A program made the position numbers and the translations under genes. A stretch of DNA of 64,000 nucleotides from an uncultured Paracoccaceae bacterium (lineage in GTDB: Bacteria; Pseudomonadota; Alphaproteobacteria; Rhodobacterales; Rhodobacteraceae): positions 21,148-85,147 of the forward strand of contig CANMUM010000006.1 of NCBI GenBank assembly GCA_947501025.1, given 5' to 3'. Below are positions 55,744 through 64,000 of the stretch, piece after piece. The notes under the pieces are model-generated. The model searched no databases and was not told where the DNA came from. It worked only from the letters and a program-made list of their open reading frames with translations. Position 1 is the first letter of the stretch, and every line of letters begins with the position of its first letter.

Positions 55744-56529
55744 TTATTTAATAAGTTCGAAAAGGGTATTTTGTTCCCCCTCGAATATATTTTTATAACC
55801 GATTTTTTTTAGCATTCCTACCAAGTCATAATGCCAATTCTCGCCATGCGCTGTTTCAATCAATATCAGATTCGGGCGATTTTGAGTTGCGACAAGTTTT
55901 TCAAAATCTTCGAAAACATAAGCCTCATAACCCTCAACGTCAATTTTCATGGCTGTATATTCAAAGTCGCTGCTGTCAGCTAGCTGTTCTGCAAGAGGAA
56001 CTACGGGGACTGTCACTTGCGTTAAGTTTTGGACATCCAATTTATTAATGGATGTTTGCCCTAGATTTTGAGGGTGTAAGTTTAGTACTGCTGTGCTGTG
56101 GTGAGCGCCAACGGCCTGACATTTAGCGGAAATTGTGCTTCCTAAAGAATTTATAGAAATATTATGTAAAAGGCGTTGAAACATTTGGGGGTTAGGTTCA
56201 AAAGCTCTTACAATTCCACCTCTTCCCAAGGCACTTGCAAGGCGTAATGCATATGTCCCACTATTGGCTCCAATATCAATAATGAGTGCGCGCTTGCCGG
56301 CAATTTTGGATTGCAATGCGGCTATTGATTTAGGTTCTGGAGAATCGCCTGTCAGCCAAACTATACTATCAGTATAGTTGTCGGCAGGATTGAGAAACAT
56401 TTTTAAGTTGCCATAGCTCACAGTAGAGGAGGGAACAAGTTTGTGTAAGATCCGTCGTGTGGCTCTTTTGTTGCCTGCTGTAGCATATAGCCTCCTCATC
56501 AGTGCAACTTCTTTTTCATTGAGAATCAT
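55744..56529 (-). CDS. FkbM family methyltransferase
   Basis: 261 residues. SAM-binding motif IDIGANSGTYALRLASALG, then IVRAFEPNPQMFQRL and the FkbM post-motif MKIDVEGYEAYVFEDF. FkbM enzymes O-methylate sugars or polyketides, so this may decorate surface polysaccharide. It lies inside the sdh operon between the lipoproteins and sdhB, has an AT-rich, poorly matched codon style (many ATA, AGG), and has no role in respiration, suggesting a later insertion. Confidence 0.85.
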   Translation of the reverse strand: MILNEKEVALMRRLYATAGNKRATRRILHKLVPSSTVSYGNLKMFLNPADNYTDSIVWLTGDSPEPKSIAALQSKIAGKRALIIDIGANSGTYALRLASALGRGGIVRAFEPNPQMFQRLLHNISINSLGSTISAKCQAVGAHHSTAVLNLHPQNLGQTSINKLDVQNLTQVTVPVVPLAEQLADSSDFEYTAMKIDVEGYEAYVFEDFEKLVATQNRPNLILIETAHGENWHYDLVGMLKKIGYKNIFEGEQNTLFELIK

Positions 56530-56585
56530 TTTTGTTTCCTATCAAATTAGATATTGCCGTGCTAAGACAATACTGATGATCGATT

Positions 56586-56885
56586 TTACTCTGCCTGATT
56601 AGTCTTTGCAGACAGGTTTAAATCATTATATTCTTGAACGCATTGGTCATATACCGCTTGTGGATCAAGTCCGCGCAGGAACTTATCATTTACACTGAGC
56701 TGAATGCCCAAATTCGTGCCCGTTTGATTGTTGACACCAACAGAAACTTTGCCTTGCACACCAGCTGCTTCCGCGCGCTCTTCTTCACAAATGGCTTGTA
56801 TTTCTTCTGGTGAATAAATTTTATGAGATGCGCATGATGCAAGCGTTGCACCTATGAAGAATGTCGTTATCAATAGTTTAGCCAT
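56586..56885 (-). CDS. Small hypothetical lipoprotein in the sdh operon
   Basis: 99 residues. Signal peptide with lipobox LASC (Cys 18). The body has one possible amphipathic helix (PEEIQAICEEERAEAAG) and a second Cys in YDQCVQEYNDL. It follows the other lipoprotein by one base. Comparable small lipoproteins lie between sdhA and sdhB in other Rhodobacterales, and their role is unknown. Confidence 0.65.
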   Translation of the reverse strand: MAKLLITTFFIGATLASCASHKIYSPEEIQAICEEERAEAAGVQGKVSVGVNNQTGTNLGIQLSVNDKFLRGLDPQAVYDQCVQEYNDLNLSAKTNQAE

Positions 56886-56886
56886 A

Positions 56887-57237
56887 TTACGCTCCTAAAG
56901 TCCCGCCTAAATTCAATAAATTGCTTGCTGCGCCCTTGCTGATGCAAGCAATTGTAGCAGGTCTCGTCAATATGTCTATAACCACAGAGCTGCTTTCAAC
57001 AGCGGCTCCTGTGGCTGCACTGCTTGCTATTTGAAAAACCTCAGTCAAAGAGGCATTGTCAATAACGCAATCAACAGCAATATCAGTTGGCACACCTGGT
57101 AGGCGCGAAGCCACTATTGGTTTAATCACCGCACGTGCAGTTTCGCGTGCAACCTCTTCAGGAGAAGTTGGTATTGTACCATCGCATGCTGCTATCATAG
57201 CTGCTGTTGAGATCGCGAAAAAGAGTTTGCGCATCAA
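56887..57237 (-). CDS. Hypothetical lipoprotein coupled to sdhA
   Basis: 116 residues. Signal peptide with lipobox AAC (Cys 18). The rest is small-residue-rich and hydrophobic ([33 protein letters not shown]). Its ATG overlaps the sdhA stop (ATGA), so it is made with SdhA, but it carries no recognisable respiratory motif. It is possibly an assembly or envelope-anchoring factor; that is a guess from position. Confidence 0.6.
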   Translation of the reverse strand: MMRKLFFAISTAAMIAACDGTIPTSPEEVARETARAVIKPIVASRLPGVPTDIAVDCVIDNASLTEVFQIASSAATGAAVESSSVVIDILTRPATIACISKGAASNLLNLGGTLGA

Positions 57238-59057
57238 AATACCCTCGCTTTTGGAGCGATGATCTTTGGATCGATTCCACCTTCAATTGGCTTAGTCAGT
57301 GGCTCAGTGTGAACTGCGCGGAAGCTCAATTTAACTTTGTTGCCCTTGACGTGCGCTAATGTATGTTTGCGCCATTTTTTGTCGTCGCGCTCTGGATAGT
57401 TTTCATGGGCATGGGCGCCGCGGCTTTCATGGCGTGCTTCCGCACCATGAATGGTTGCAAGGGCGTTCGGCATCAAATTATCGAGTTCAAGAGTTTCCAT
57501 AAGATCGGAATTCCAGATCATCGAACGGTCGCCCACTTTGATGTCATCCATTTTTGCAGCAATATCCGTCATCTCAGAAACACCAGCTTTTAATGTATCG
57601 CTTTCACGGAACACGGCTGCATGTGTTTGCATAGAACGTTGCATTTCGAGGCGAAGTTCTGCGGTTGCTATGCCGCCCTTTGCGTGACGCATACGATCAA
57701 AGCGATCAAGGCTTTCATCAATTGATTTCTGATTGATCGGTGCATTTTTCTCATTAGGATTAACAACTTGACCTGCGCGAAGTGCCGCCGCGCGACCAAA
57801 CACAACAAGATCAATAAGTGAGTTTGATCCCAAACGGTTGGCGCCGTGTACAGATGCACAACCTGCTTCGCCAACAGCCATGAGACCTGGATGAACAGCA
57901 TCGTCTTTGCCCTTAGTTGGGTTTAGAACTTCGCCCCAATAATTGGTTGGAATGCCGCCCATATTATAATGCACAGTCGGAAGAACAGGAATCGGCTCGC
58001 GGGTAAGATCCACGCCAGCAAAAATCTTGGCACTCTCGGTAATGCCAGGTAAGCGCAGTGCCAATGTATCGGCATCGAGATGGTCAAGATGCAAATGGAT
58101 ATGGTCTTTGTTTTCGCCCACACCACGACCTTCGCGAATTTCAATTGTCATGGCGCGCGACACAAAGTCACGCGGCGCAAGATCGCGATATTTAGGTGCA
58201 TGGCGCTCCATGAAACGCTCGCCTTCGGAGTTGGTGAGATAACCACCTTCACCGCGCGCACCCTCAGTGATCAAACAGCCCGCACCGTAAATTCCTGTTG
58301 GGTGGAATTGAACGAATTCCATATCTTGCAAAGGAAGGCCAGCGCGCGCGACCATGCCACCACCATCACCCGTACAAGTGTGCGCTGATGTGCATGAGAA
58401 ATAAGCGCGTCCATAACCACCTGTTGCAAGAACAGTCATTTTTGAGTTGAAGCGGTGCAATGTGCCGTCATCAAGTTTCCAAGCAAGAACACCTTGGATT
58501 GTGCCATCTTCGGCTTTGATCAGATCGATAACAAAATACTCGATGAAAAATTCAGCATTATGTTTCAGTGATTGACCATAAAGTGTGTGCAAAATCGCGT
58601 GGCCCGTTCGGTCGGCTGCGGCGCAAGTGCGTTGAACGGCAGGGCCATCACCAAATTCTGTTGTGTGGCCGCCAAATGGACGCTGATAAATTTTGCCTTC
58701 TTCCGTACGTGAGAACGGAACGCCGTAATGTTCTAGCTCGTAAACCGCCGCAGGAGCTTCACGTGCAAGATATTCCATTGCGTCGTTATCACCAAGCCAA
58801 TCTGAGCCTTTAACAGTATCAAAATAATGCCACTGCCAATGGTCGTTCATTGAGGCCCCATCAACGGGCATATTTGCAAGTGATGCCGCGATGCCGCCTT
58901 GAGCTGCAACGGTGTGCGAACGGGTCGGGAATACTTTTGAGATACAAGCAGTTTTCAAGCCTTGCTCGGCCATGCCCAAAGTTGCGCGCAGACCCGCGCC
59001 CCCCGCGCCAACAACCACAGCATCATATTCGTGATCAATAATTTCGTAAGCTGACAT
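57234..59057 (-). CDS. sdhA: Succinate dehydrogenase flavoprotein subunit
   Basis: 607 residues, full length. FAD site [19 protein letters not shown], the flavin-attaching His region [42 protein letters not shown], and [21 protein letters not shown] are intact. It oxidises succinate to fumarate in the TCA cycle at the inner membrane. It follows sdhD by nine bases. Confidence 0.97.
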   Translation of the reverse strand: MSAYEIIDHEYDAVVVGAGGAGLRATLGMAEQGLKTACISKVFPTRSHTVAAQGGIAASLANMPVDGASMNDHWQWHYFDTVKGSDWLGDNDAMEYLAREAPAAVYELEHYGVPFSRTEEGKIYQRPFGGHTTEFGDGPAVQRTCAAADRTGHAILHTLYGQSLKHNAEFFIEYFVIDLIKAEDGTIQGVLAWKLDDGTLHRFNSKMTVLATGGYGRAYFSCTSAHTCTGDGGGMVARAGLPLQDMEFVQFHPTGIYGAGCLITEGARGEGGYLTNSEGERFMERHAPKYRDLAPRDFVSRAMTIEIREGRGVGENKDHIHLHLDHLDADTLALRLPGITESAKIFAGVDLTREPIPVLPTVHYNMGGIPTNYWGEVLNPTKGKDDAVHPGLMAVGEAGCASVHGANRLGSNSLIDLVVFGRAAALRAGQVVNPNEKNAPINQKSIDESLDRFDRMRHAKGGIATAELRLEMQRSMQTHAAVFRESDTLKAGVSEMTDIAAKMDDIKVGDRSMIWNSDLMETLELDNLMPNALATIHGAEARHESRGAHAHENYPERDDKKWRKHTLAHVKGNKVKLSFRAVHTEPLTKPIEGGIDPKIIAPKARVF

Positions 59058-59066
59058 GTGGTTCTC

Positions 59067-59450
59067 CTATCCGAGTGCGAGCACAATAAGTGCCCATAAT
59101 GTGGCAAGCACCAAAAATCCGACACCGTATTTGACCTTGGTCAATCCGAATGCGCGCAGGAATTTATGGTTGATATAGTCTTCAACAACAACTTGAAGGC
59201 CTTGTACAAGATGAAGGCCAACAGTGATGGTTGTTGCGGCTGCTATGAGTGAAACCCAGAAATTGCTAAACCCTGCCTTCACAACATCAAGCGGTTCACC
59301 AATAAGCGGAGCAACATAACAGATAAATAAGATAATAAGCGGGATAAGAGCCACTGCGCTCATGCGTTGGGCGATGAAGTGTTCTGTACCTGTTTTGGCG
59401 GAGCCATGACCTTGGGCACGTTTGCGATCAGTAATATAAGACATATTCAA
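59067..59450 (-). CDS. sdhD: Succinate dehydrogenase membrane anchor subunit
   Basis: 127 residues, three helices. GSAKTGTEHFIAQRMSAVALIPLI carries the Ser/His quinone and haem region of alphaproteobacterial SdhD; GLHLVQGLQVVVEDYINH holds the second conserved His and the DY pair. It follows sdhC by three bases and precedes sdhA. Confidence 0.93.
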   Translation of the reverse strand: MNMSYITDRKRAQGHGSAKTGTEHFIAQRMSAVALIPLIILFICYVAPLIGEPLDVVKAGFSNFWVSLIAAATTITVGLHLVQGLQVVVEDYINHKFLRAFGLTKVKYGVGFLVLATLWALIVLALG

Positions 59451-59453
59451 CTC

Positions 59454-59843
59454 CTATAAGCAGATAAGAATGATGATGGTCAAAACGACCGAACCGATGA
59501 GAGCGCCCATGCCAGTCTTAGCGGCGACATCAAGATCAAAGCCCATGCCGATATCCCAGATGAGATGGCGAATACCATTAAGAAAATGAAAGCAAAGACC
59601 CCAAAGCGATAGGAGAAGAGCAAGTTTGCCAAGCCAAGATGTCAAAAGCCATTGCATACAATCAAAATACGCGCCGCCCGCAGCAGCCGATGTGACCCAA
59701 AGAACAAGCATCAAGAAGCTGAAAAACATCGCTACACCCGTAACGCGGTGCATCATTGATGTAACGGAGCTGATTTGCCAGCGATATAGCGAGCCAAACA
59801 TGAAGGGGCTAGTGGGGCGATTGCCATTATTTGGGGCGCTCAT
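59454..59843 (-). CDS. sdhC: Succinate dehydrogenase cytochrome b556 subunit
   Basis: 129 residues with the signatures RPTSPFMFGSLYRWQISSVTSMMHRVTGVAMFF (quinone site Ser/Arg) and FHFLNGIRHLIWDIG (haem His). Three transmembrane helices. It heads sdhCDA, with a paired 10-bp operator-like motif about 80-110 bp upstream. Confidence 0.94.
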   Translation of the reverse strand: MSAPNNGNRPTSPFMFGSLYRWQISSVTSMMHRVTGVAMFFSFLMLVLWVTSAAAGGAYFDCMQWLLTSWLGKLALLLSLWGLCFHFLNGIRHLIWDIGMGFDLDVAAKTGMGALIGSVVLTIIILICL

Positions 59844-59921
59844 GGATTCTCCTGTTTCGATTTTCTACGTTTTTACACGATGTGGGCAAAAAGCCAAGGG
59901 TAGTTTTCGCGTTTGGCATGT

Positions 59922-59952
59922 TTGTGATCACTCACTTTTGCCTTGTGATCAC
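59922..59952. promoter_or_regulatory. Two direct copies of a palindromic TTGTGATCAC site before sdhC
   Basis: TTGTGATCAC occurs at 59922-59931 and again at 59943-59952, exactly 21 bp apart, which is two helical turns. Each contains the 8-bp palindrome GTGATCAC, so a regulator could bind both on one DNA face. It precedes the sdhC start (59843) by 80-110 bp. The cognate regulator is unknown. Confidence 0.6.
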
Positions 59953-59976
59953 AGGTTTTAGCGTGGCCTGCTAAAG

Positions 59977-60582
59977 TTACACCACTCTAGTTTCTAGAAG
60001 CTCCCCATAAGTTTCTTTGAGTTGCCCTAACCTATCTATGGTAACCGCCTCATATGCTTTTGAGTAAATTAATGGAGCCATGGATCCTCCATGAAACATT
60101 GAGGCTGCAAAATCTGCTTCGGCTTCTCTAAAAACCTCCCAAGCGTTTTGGGACTTTTTCAAGTTTTTCTTTTCGATGTCCTCAAGGTAGCATTCATTTG
60201 CTAAAATTGTTATCAAATTATTAACTTGGCTGTCAGAAATTTTGGCCTCTTGGTGAGCTTCTATGTTCATTTCAGTTTGTGTTTTAAATGAGCTATTGAT
60301 CCGCATTTGTTGATTTTCGACAAATGCGTCTTCTTTGTACCTCAATGATTTAATGAAGCTCTTAGTGTCGCTCTCGATGTCCACATTATCTGGATTGATT
60401 CCTAGTTTGGTTAGGCGCTCAAGTAATTGCAAATAAAAAAGGTTTTCTTCTCGCTGTTTGGATTTTTTCTTATGAGGGAACAGGCTTGTGAGCCAATCCG
60501 AGCTAGTAGGTACAATTATTCGTCTTGCAATGTCCGCACCAAACCCAATGGCTGCGCCAATTAATAAGTCAATTGTTGCCAT
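59977..60582 (-). CDS. LprI/DUF1311-like domain protein without a signal peptide
   Basis: 201 residues from the ATG at 60582 (a longer frame starts at TTG 60630). A small hydrophobic N-segment (IDLLIGAAIGFGADIARRI) may anchor it. The centre is charged and helical. The last 70 residues match the LprI/DUF1311 pattern: LKKSQNAWEVFREAEADF, MFHGGSMAPLIYSKAYEAVTIDRLGQL. The cysteines that usually brace this domain are replaced by other residues. It lies between the broken mch and sdhC; base composition is poorer in GC than its neighbours. Confidence 0.6.
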   Translation of the reverse strand: MATIDLLIGAAIGFGADIARRIIVPTSSDWLTSLFPHKKKSKQREENLFYLQLLERLTKLGINPDNVDIESDTKSFIKSLRYKEDAFVENQQMRINSSFKTQTEMNIEAHQEAKISDSQVNNLITILANECYLEDIEKKNLKKSQNAWEVFREAEADFAASMFHGGSMAPLIYSKAYEAVTIDRLGQLKETYGELLETRVV

Positions 60583-60619
60583 TATTTGTAATTCCTGCTT
60601 TTTCCTAGCTATTAGATAA

Positions 60620-61633
60620 TCACTTGGCAATTAAACACCAATAATCAAAATCAAGCAAGATGTCGGGCAGGTATTTGCCATCATCTCCACGCAGTGCGGG
60701 GGCGCCAACCTCGCCTTTGCGGGCAACAAGGCGAATGCGCAAAGCACCTATATTTTCAGAGATCTCGGTTTTATTGAGAATTTCGGAATAGGCAGAAATG
60801 CGATCCGATATGCGCGCCGCCGTTAATCGCTACCATGGGCGCGGCATTGGCGAGGCCGTTAAATGAAAGCGCGTGGGCGAGTGAAATAATGTGACCGCCG
60901 TAAATGAGACGCTGCCCATCACCACGGGCTTGTGTGTCAAAATGAACCTTGGAAGTATTTTGCCAAAGCCGTGTCGCCATCATATGCTCGGCTTGCGAAA
61001 TTGTGACACCATCAATGTGATCAATCACCTCACCAATCTCGTAATCGCCATAGCGATATTTTTCGCCCGACAATGTGGTGTTGAAATTTGAAAAACGAGA
61101 TCTTTAGGGATAACCAGCTCACTGGGCGCCACAGATTTGGAAAGATTTGGGATTGTCTCTTTTGGGGCAGGGGCATCAAAATCGCGTTTTTTGACCATCA
61201 CCCATCTTATATAGGACAACACCTCATCGTTAGCTTCATCAAAGCCTTTCGTTTGGACATACACAATACCCGTTTTGCCATTTGAGTTTTGCTTGAGGCC
61301 AATAACTTTGGATGTTGAGCGTAATGATGCACCTTCATAAACGGGCTTCAGAAATCGGCCTTCTGCATAGCCCAGATTGGCAACAGCATTCAAAGAAATA
61401 TCAGGAACCGTTTTTCCAAATACGGTATGAAATACGATTAGCGGATCAAGTGGTGAAGATGGCAGGCCGCAATCGCGTGCGAAAGCATCAGATGAAAACA
61501 ATGCCGTGCGGGCAGGGTAAAGGGCGTGGTAAAGTGCGCGTTCGCCTGCGCCGATTGTTCGCGGGGCGGCGTGTTCAAAAACTTGCCCCATTTGGTAATC
61601 TTCAAAAAAATATCCCGCGAATGTTTTCTGCAT
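60620..61633 (-). pseudogene. mch: Mesaconyl-CoA hydratase (Mch) gene broken by two frame changes
   Basis: The start at 61633 overlaps the DUF1737 stop (TAATG). Fragment one (MQKTFAGYFFEDYQMGQVF to VIPKDL) is in frame until about 61097. Fragment two (FSNFNTTLSGEKYRYGDYEI to AINGGAHI) continues in another frame to about 60806. Fragment three (DRISAYSEILNKTEI to LLDFDYWCLIAK) ends at TGA 60620. The first break fits loss of one C in CTCCGT; the second loses about six codons before DRIS. Intact Mch, two MaoC-like domains and about 340 residues, hydrates mesaconyl-CoA in the ethylmalonyl-CoA pathway. Confidence 0.85.
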
Positions 61634-61836
61634 TAAATGGTTCCGAGTTTTACGTCTGGCGTATACTCGCCTTCCACCTCTTTTGTCACGGCTTGCGCGC
61701 AATACATAGCGCCTTCGCTTGCATTAAATGCATATTGAGGTGAGCCGCAAAGTTCCCATCCTTCATTGAGAGCTTTGGTGACTTTATGACAAAAGGCACT
61801 GTCATCGGGGGCTGTAAGGAGGCGATATGCTTTCAT
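61633..61836 (-). CDS. DUF1737 domain protein
   Basis: 67 residues with the DUF1737 pattern YRLLTAPDDSAFCHKVTKALNEGWELCGSP, then AMYCAQAVTKEV. Function unknown. It stands between the malyl-CoA thioesterase and mch in Rhodobacterales and overlaps mch here. Confidence 0.82.
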   Translation of the reverse strand: MKAYRLLTAPDDSAFCHKVTKALNEGWELCGSPQYAFNASEGAMYCAQAVTKEVEGEYTPDVKLGTI

Positions 61837-61860
61837 GAATTTCTCCGAATTGATGGACGT

Positions 61861-62703
61861 TTACTTCGACATGGCTTTGATAGATTCGTCAAGGGCGATC
61901 AGTCGCTTTGCCGTTTCCACATGGAGGTTTTCAACAATCTTACCGTCCACAACTGCAACAGCCTCACCTTTACTTATCGCGTCATTAAATGCTGTGACTT
62001 GCCGATGTGCGATTTCAATCAGGGCAGGGTCTGGCGCGAAAATTTCGTTGGCAATCTCAAGCTGGGAAGGGTGAATAAGCGTTTTGCCGTCCATGCCCAT
62101 CGATAGCCCTTCTAAACATTCTTTGCGCAGACCATCTTCATCTTTAAATGCATTAAAAACACCATCGACACAAACGGCATTAAAGGCGCGCGCAGCAAGC
62201 AAGACTTGTGAAATGGCAGGGATGAGTGCAGTGCGCGTTGTGGATCTGAGGTCTTTTGCGAGATCATTCGTGCCAAGAACAAATCCTTCAAGTTTGGGGT
62301 CAGCTGATACAATCGCAGGCGCATTGATGACACCAAGTGGCGTTTCCATCATGGCCCAAATTTTTGTCCGATCATTGGGAATGGATTTTGATAGTGTTTG
62401 AATGATCTCTGGGCTTTCCACTTTTGGAAGCAGAATTCCATCTGGTGCAGCTGCCATCGCCATTTTCGCGTCTTCAAGACCCCAAGGTGTGTCCTCTCCA
62501 TTAATACGAATGAGAATTTTGCGGTTCCCAAAATCAAGATCATTGATCTTTTTTGCGACAAGCGCTCGGGCGTTTTCTTTTTCATCGGGTGCAACAGCAT
62601 CTTCAAGATCAAAAATCAGAGCATCGGCGGGCAAATTTTGTGCCTTTTCAATAACGCGCTCTTTTGAGCCCGGAAGATATAAAACGGAACGAAATGGGTG
62701 CAT
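61861..62703 (-). CDS. mcl2: CoA ester lyase, Mcl2-type (3S)-malyl-CoA thioesterase
   Basis: 280 residues from the ATG at 62703, six bases after AAGGAG; longer frames read upstream sequence. CitE-family barrel: FRSVLYLPGSKERVIEKA, LIFDLEDAVAPDEKENAR, ILLPKVESPEI, METPLGVINA, LGTNDLAKDLRS and DGKTLIHPSQLEIAN. Length and the DUF1737-mch-sdh context fit Mcl2, which releases malate from malyl-CoA, rather than the longer Mcl1. It would act with the EMC pathway, whose mch neighbour is broken here. Confidence 0.85.
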   Translation of the reverse strand: MHPFRSVLYLPGSKERVIEKAQNLPADALIFDLEDAVAPDEKENARALVAKKINDLDFGNRKILIRINGEDTPWGLEDAKMAMAAAPDGILLPKVESPEIIQTLSKSIPNDRTKIWAMMETPLGVINAPAIVSADPKLEGFVLGTNDLAKDLRSTTRTALIPAISQVLLAARAFNAVCVDGVFNAFKDEDGLRKECLEGLSMGMDGKTLIHPSQLEIANEIFAPDPALIEIAHRQVTAFNDAISKGEAVAVVDGKIVENLHVETAKRLIALDESIKAMSK

Positions 62704-63013
62704 TCTGAACTCCTTGCTGCACAGTAATCTAGCGTTCATCTGTAAATTACGCAATATACTTTCTAAAAATAAACATTTTTTGATATATTCGTTCGTAAAC
62801 TTGTAAGTGAATGTGGCGCGATGCATAGGCATTTTTCCTAAAGTTGTTATTTTTACCAACATATTAATTGCGTTGTAAAACAAATATTTGATTGAATGCA
62901 GGCTCTATTCCCGCGGGATTTTTATTAAAATTGTTTCTTAAAAAAACATTTTGACTACCGATTTTTTATTTAAGCTTCATAAGCTGCTGACAAAGCATAT
63001 TGTGGAGCAACCA
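62704..63013. other. Non-coding spacer between mcl2 and the HYR-domain gene
   Basis: 310 bp, AT-rich and without a gene. It should hold divergent promoters. TGTAAATTA at 62741-62749 repeats nine bases of the palindrome upstream of acs (42957-42965), which could be chance in AT-rich DNA. GGAG at 63004-63007 is the ribosome site of the following gene. No clear terminator or structured RNA seen. Confidence 0.5.
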
Positions 63014-64000
63014 ATGAAACCTCATAACATTGATCAAAAATACAAAAACCGTCGTAAAATTCCTTTCGCATTTGGTGCAATAATGTCGCTCTTTTTGACA
63101 AGCAATACATATGCGCTGGAAGGGGTTGGCAAGAATTTAAATTTTACGTCGCACAAGAACGCTTCGAAAGCATTACAAGATCTTGGTGATTGTACAGTAG
63201 AGAAATACGCTTGGGAGTGGCATAATAGCGCTGATTTCGAAGTGAGCTATTTTTATGTTGCGATTAATGATCCAGATGGAAATGAAGTTGCTCTTGCTGG
63301 CGGCTCATTTTACGCAGGCAATGCAGAAATAAGAGGATATGATTATAATGATTACCACAGCTTTCCAGAGATTGACCATCCAAATGGAATTGAAATTACA
63401 GTTGAAATCTTGGAGAATATCTGTGGTTTCGAAAACGTCGCGCAATTGACACAAGATGGCGTTGATAGTGATAAAAGGGAAGCTAACGAGTATGTTCTTG
63501 ATCAATACATGGGTTTTTCTTTTTACGGTACATATGAAGGAACTAGAGTATATTATGAAAAGATAGGCATTTGGGATTACGAGATAACAAAAGAGTCTAT
63601 ACGTGATTTAGGGCATACTTCTACCGAATTCGTTTTTAATTCTGTGAATACAAATGATGCTGAATCTCCTGTTATTACGGCCCCTGCTAACCAAACATTA
63701 GTTGCTGATGCGGGAGCTTCGGAAAAGAGCTTTGATGTGACTGATCTTGCGAGCGCGGAAGATGCTGTTGATGGCGCTGTTGCGGTTACATATTTGATAG
63801 ATAAAACGGAACTTGATGGTGCTTATGATTTCCCGATTGGTGTAACAACGGTCACGGTCACCGCGACAGATACCGTTTATAATAAAGCGACAGCCACGTT
63901 CACGGTGACGGTTAAGGATGGTGCACCTCCGACCGTGACGCTTGGGGATTTGGAAAAGCAGGACGACGGGACTTATCAATCTCAGATCGTGTTGAGTGAA
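63014..64000 (+). CDS. Large HYR-domain secreted/adhesin-like protein (partial, 3' end outside window)
   Basis: 329 codons open to the window edge with no stop. Signal peptide MKPHNIDQKYKNRRKIPFAF...NTYA. Residues about 36-215 have no family I know (with two Cys, GDCTVE and NICGFE). Residues about 217-300 form an HYR/immunoglobulin-like module: SPVITAPANQTLVAD, SFDVTDLASAEDAVDG, FPIGVTTVTVTATDT, KATATFTVTV. A second Ig-like module begins APPTVTLGDL. Such repeat proteins are cell-surface or exported adhesins, often very long and calcium-bound. Composition is typical of accessory genes. Confidence 0.75.
   Translation, partial: MKPHNIDQKYKNRRKIPFAFGAIMSLFLTSNTYALEGVGKNLNFTSHKNASKALQDLGDCTVEKYAWEWHNSADFEVSYFYVAINDPDGNEVALAGGSFYAGNAEIRGYDYNDYHSFPEIDHPNGIEITVEILENICGFENVAQLTQDGVDSDKREANEYVLDQYMGFSFYGTYEGTRVYYEKIGIWDYEITKESIRDLGHTSTEFVFNSVNTNDAESPVITAPANQTLVADAGASEKSFDVTDLASAEDAVDGAVAVTYLIDKTELDGAYDFPIGVTTVTVTATDTVYNKATATFTVTVKDGAPPTVTLGDLEKQDDGTYQSQIVLSE

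Noticed and set aside
61025..61073. Two separate MaoC genes instead of one broken gene
   Set aside because: The fragments line up as consecutive parts of one Mch protein, and the only start for the second fragment (61073) would cut the conserved TLSGEKYRYGDY region.

Overview
The window is 64 kb of chromosome from a marine-type alphaproteobacterium, most likely an AT-leaning member of or near Rhodobacterales (Hyphomicrobiales is less likely). The assignment rests on gene content and order: pmbA-cysQ-DUF4170-(waaA slot)-lpxK, aroA-cmk-rpsA, fzlA-queG-SDR, hisB-H-A-F-E, and mcl2-DUF1737-mch-sdhCDAB. I see no tRNA, rRNA, CRISPR array, insertion sequence or prophage.

Layout. 1-7.4 kb is accessory: small enzymes, two secreted SnoaL-fold proteins, two LysR regulators, and mmsA (methylmalonate-semialdehyde dehydrogenase). 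Two copies of a 170-180 bp element here look like paired small-RNA genes. 7.5-13.7 kb holds pmbA, a CysQ-like phosphatase, DUF4170, a shortened WaaA-like protein, lpxK, greA and membrane proteins. 13.8-19.8 kb has carB and the methyl-cycle genes metK and ahcY. 20-24.2 kb is glcDEF (glycolate oxidase). 24.3-28.6 kb has a lipoprotein, puuD (urate oxidation) and small secreted or membrane proteins. 28.7-33.2 kb is rpsA, cmk and aroA. 33.2-38.7 kb has an outer-membrane barrel, the fzlA-queG-SDR group and two glycosyltransferases. 37.9-42.9 kb is the histidine cluster, interrupted by two unrelated genes.

43.1-52.5 kb is a same-strand acetate module: acs, an adenylate kinase overlapping it, a DUF4212/sodium-solute symporter pair, a cNMP/CBS/DUF294 protein, a small membrane protein, a degenerate receiver, and a membrane PAS protein ending in a DnaQ-type exonuclease. 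A perfect 22-bp palindrome lies upstream of acs.

52.5-62.7 kb, on the minus strand, runs from mcl2 and DUF1737 through a twice-broken mch (ethylmalonyl-CoA pathway) and an LprI-like protein into sdhCDA, two lipoproteins, an FkbM methyltransferase, sdhB and a phosphodiester-glycosidase-like protein. It ends with a dimethylglycine-dehydrogenase-type gene that has lost its middle. The window closes in a partial HYR-domain surface protein.

The main points for follow-up are the paired small-RNA candidates, the sensor-exonuclease/receiver cassette in the acetate module, the paired operator sites before sdhC, and the cluster of broken or shortened genes (mch, DMGDH-like, WaaA-like). The broken genes suggest either recent gene decay or assembly error.
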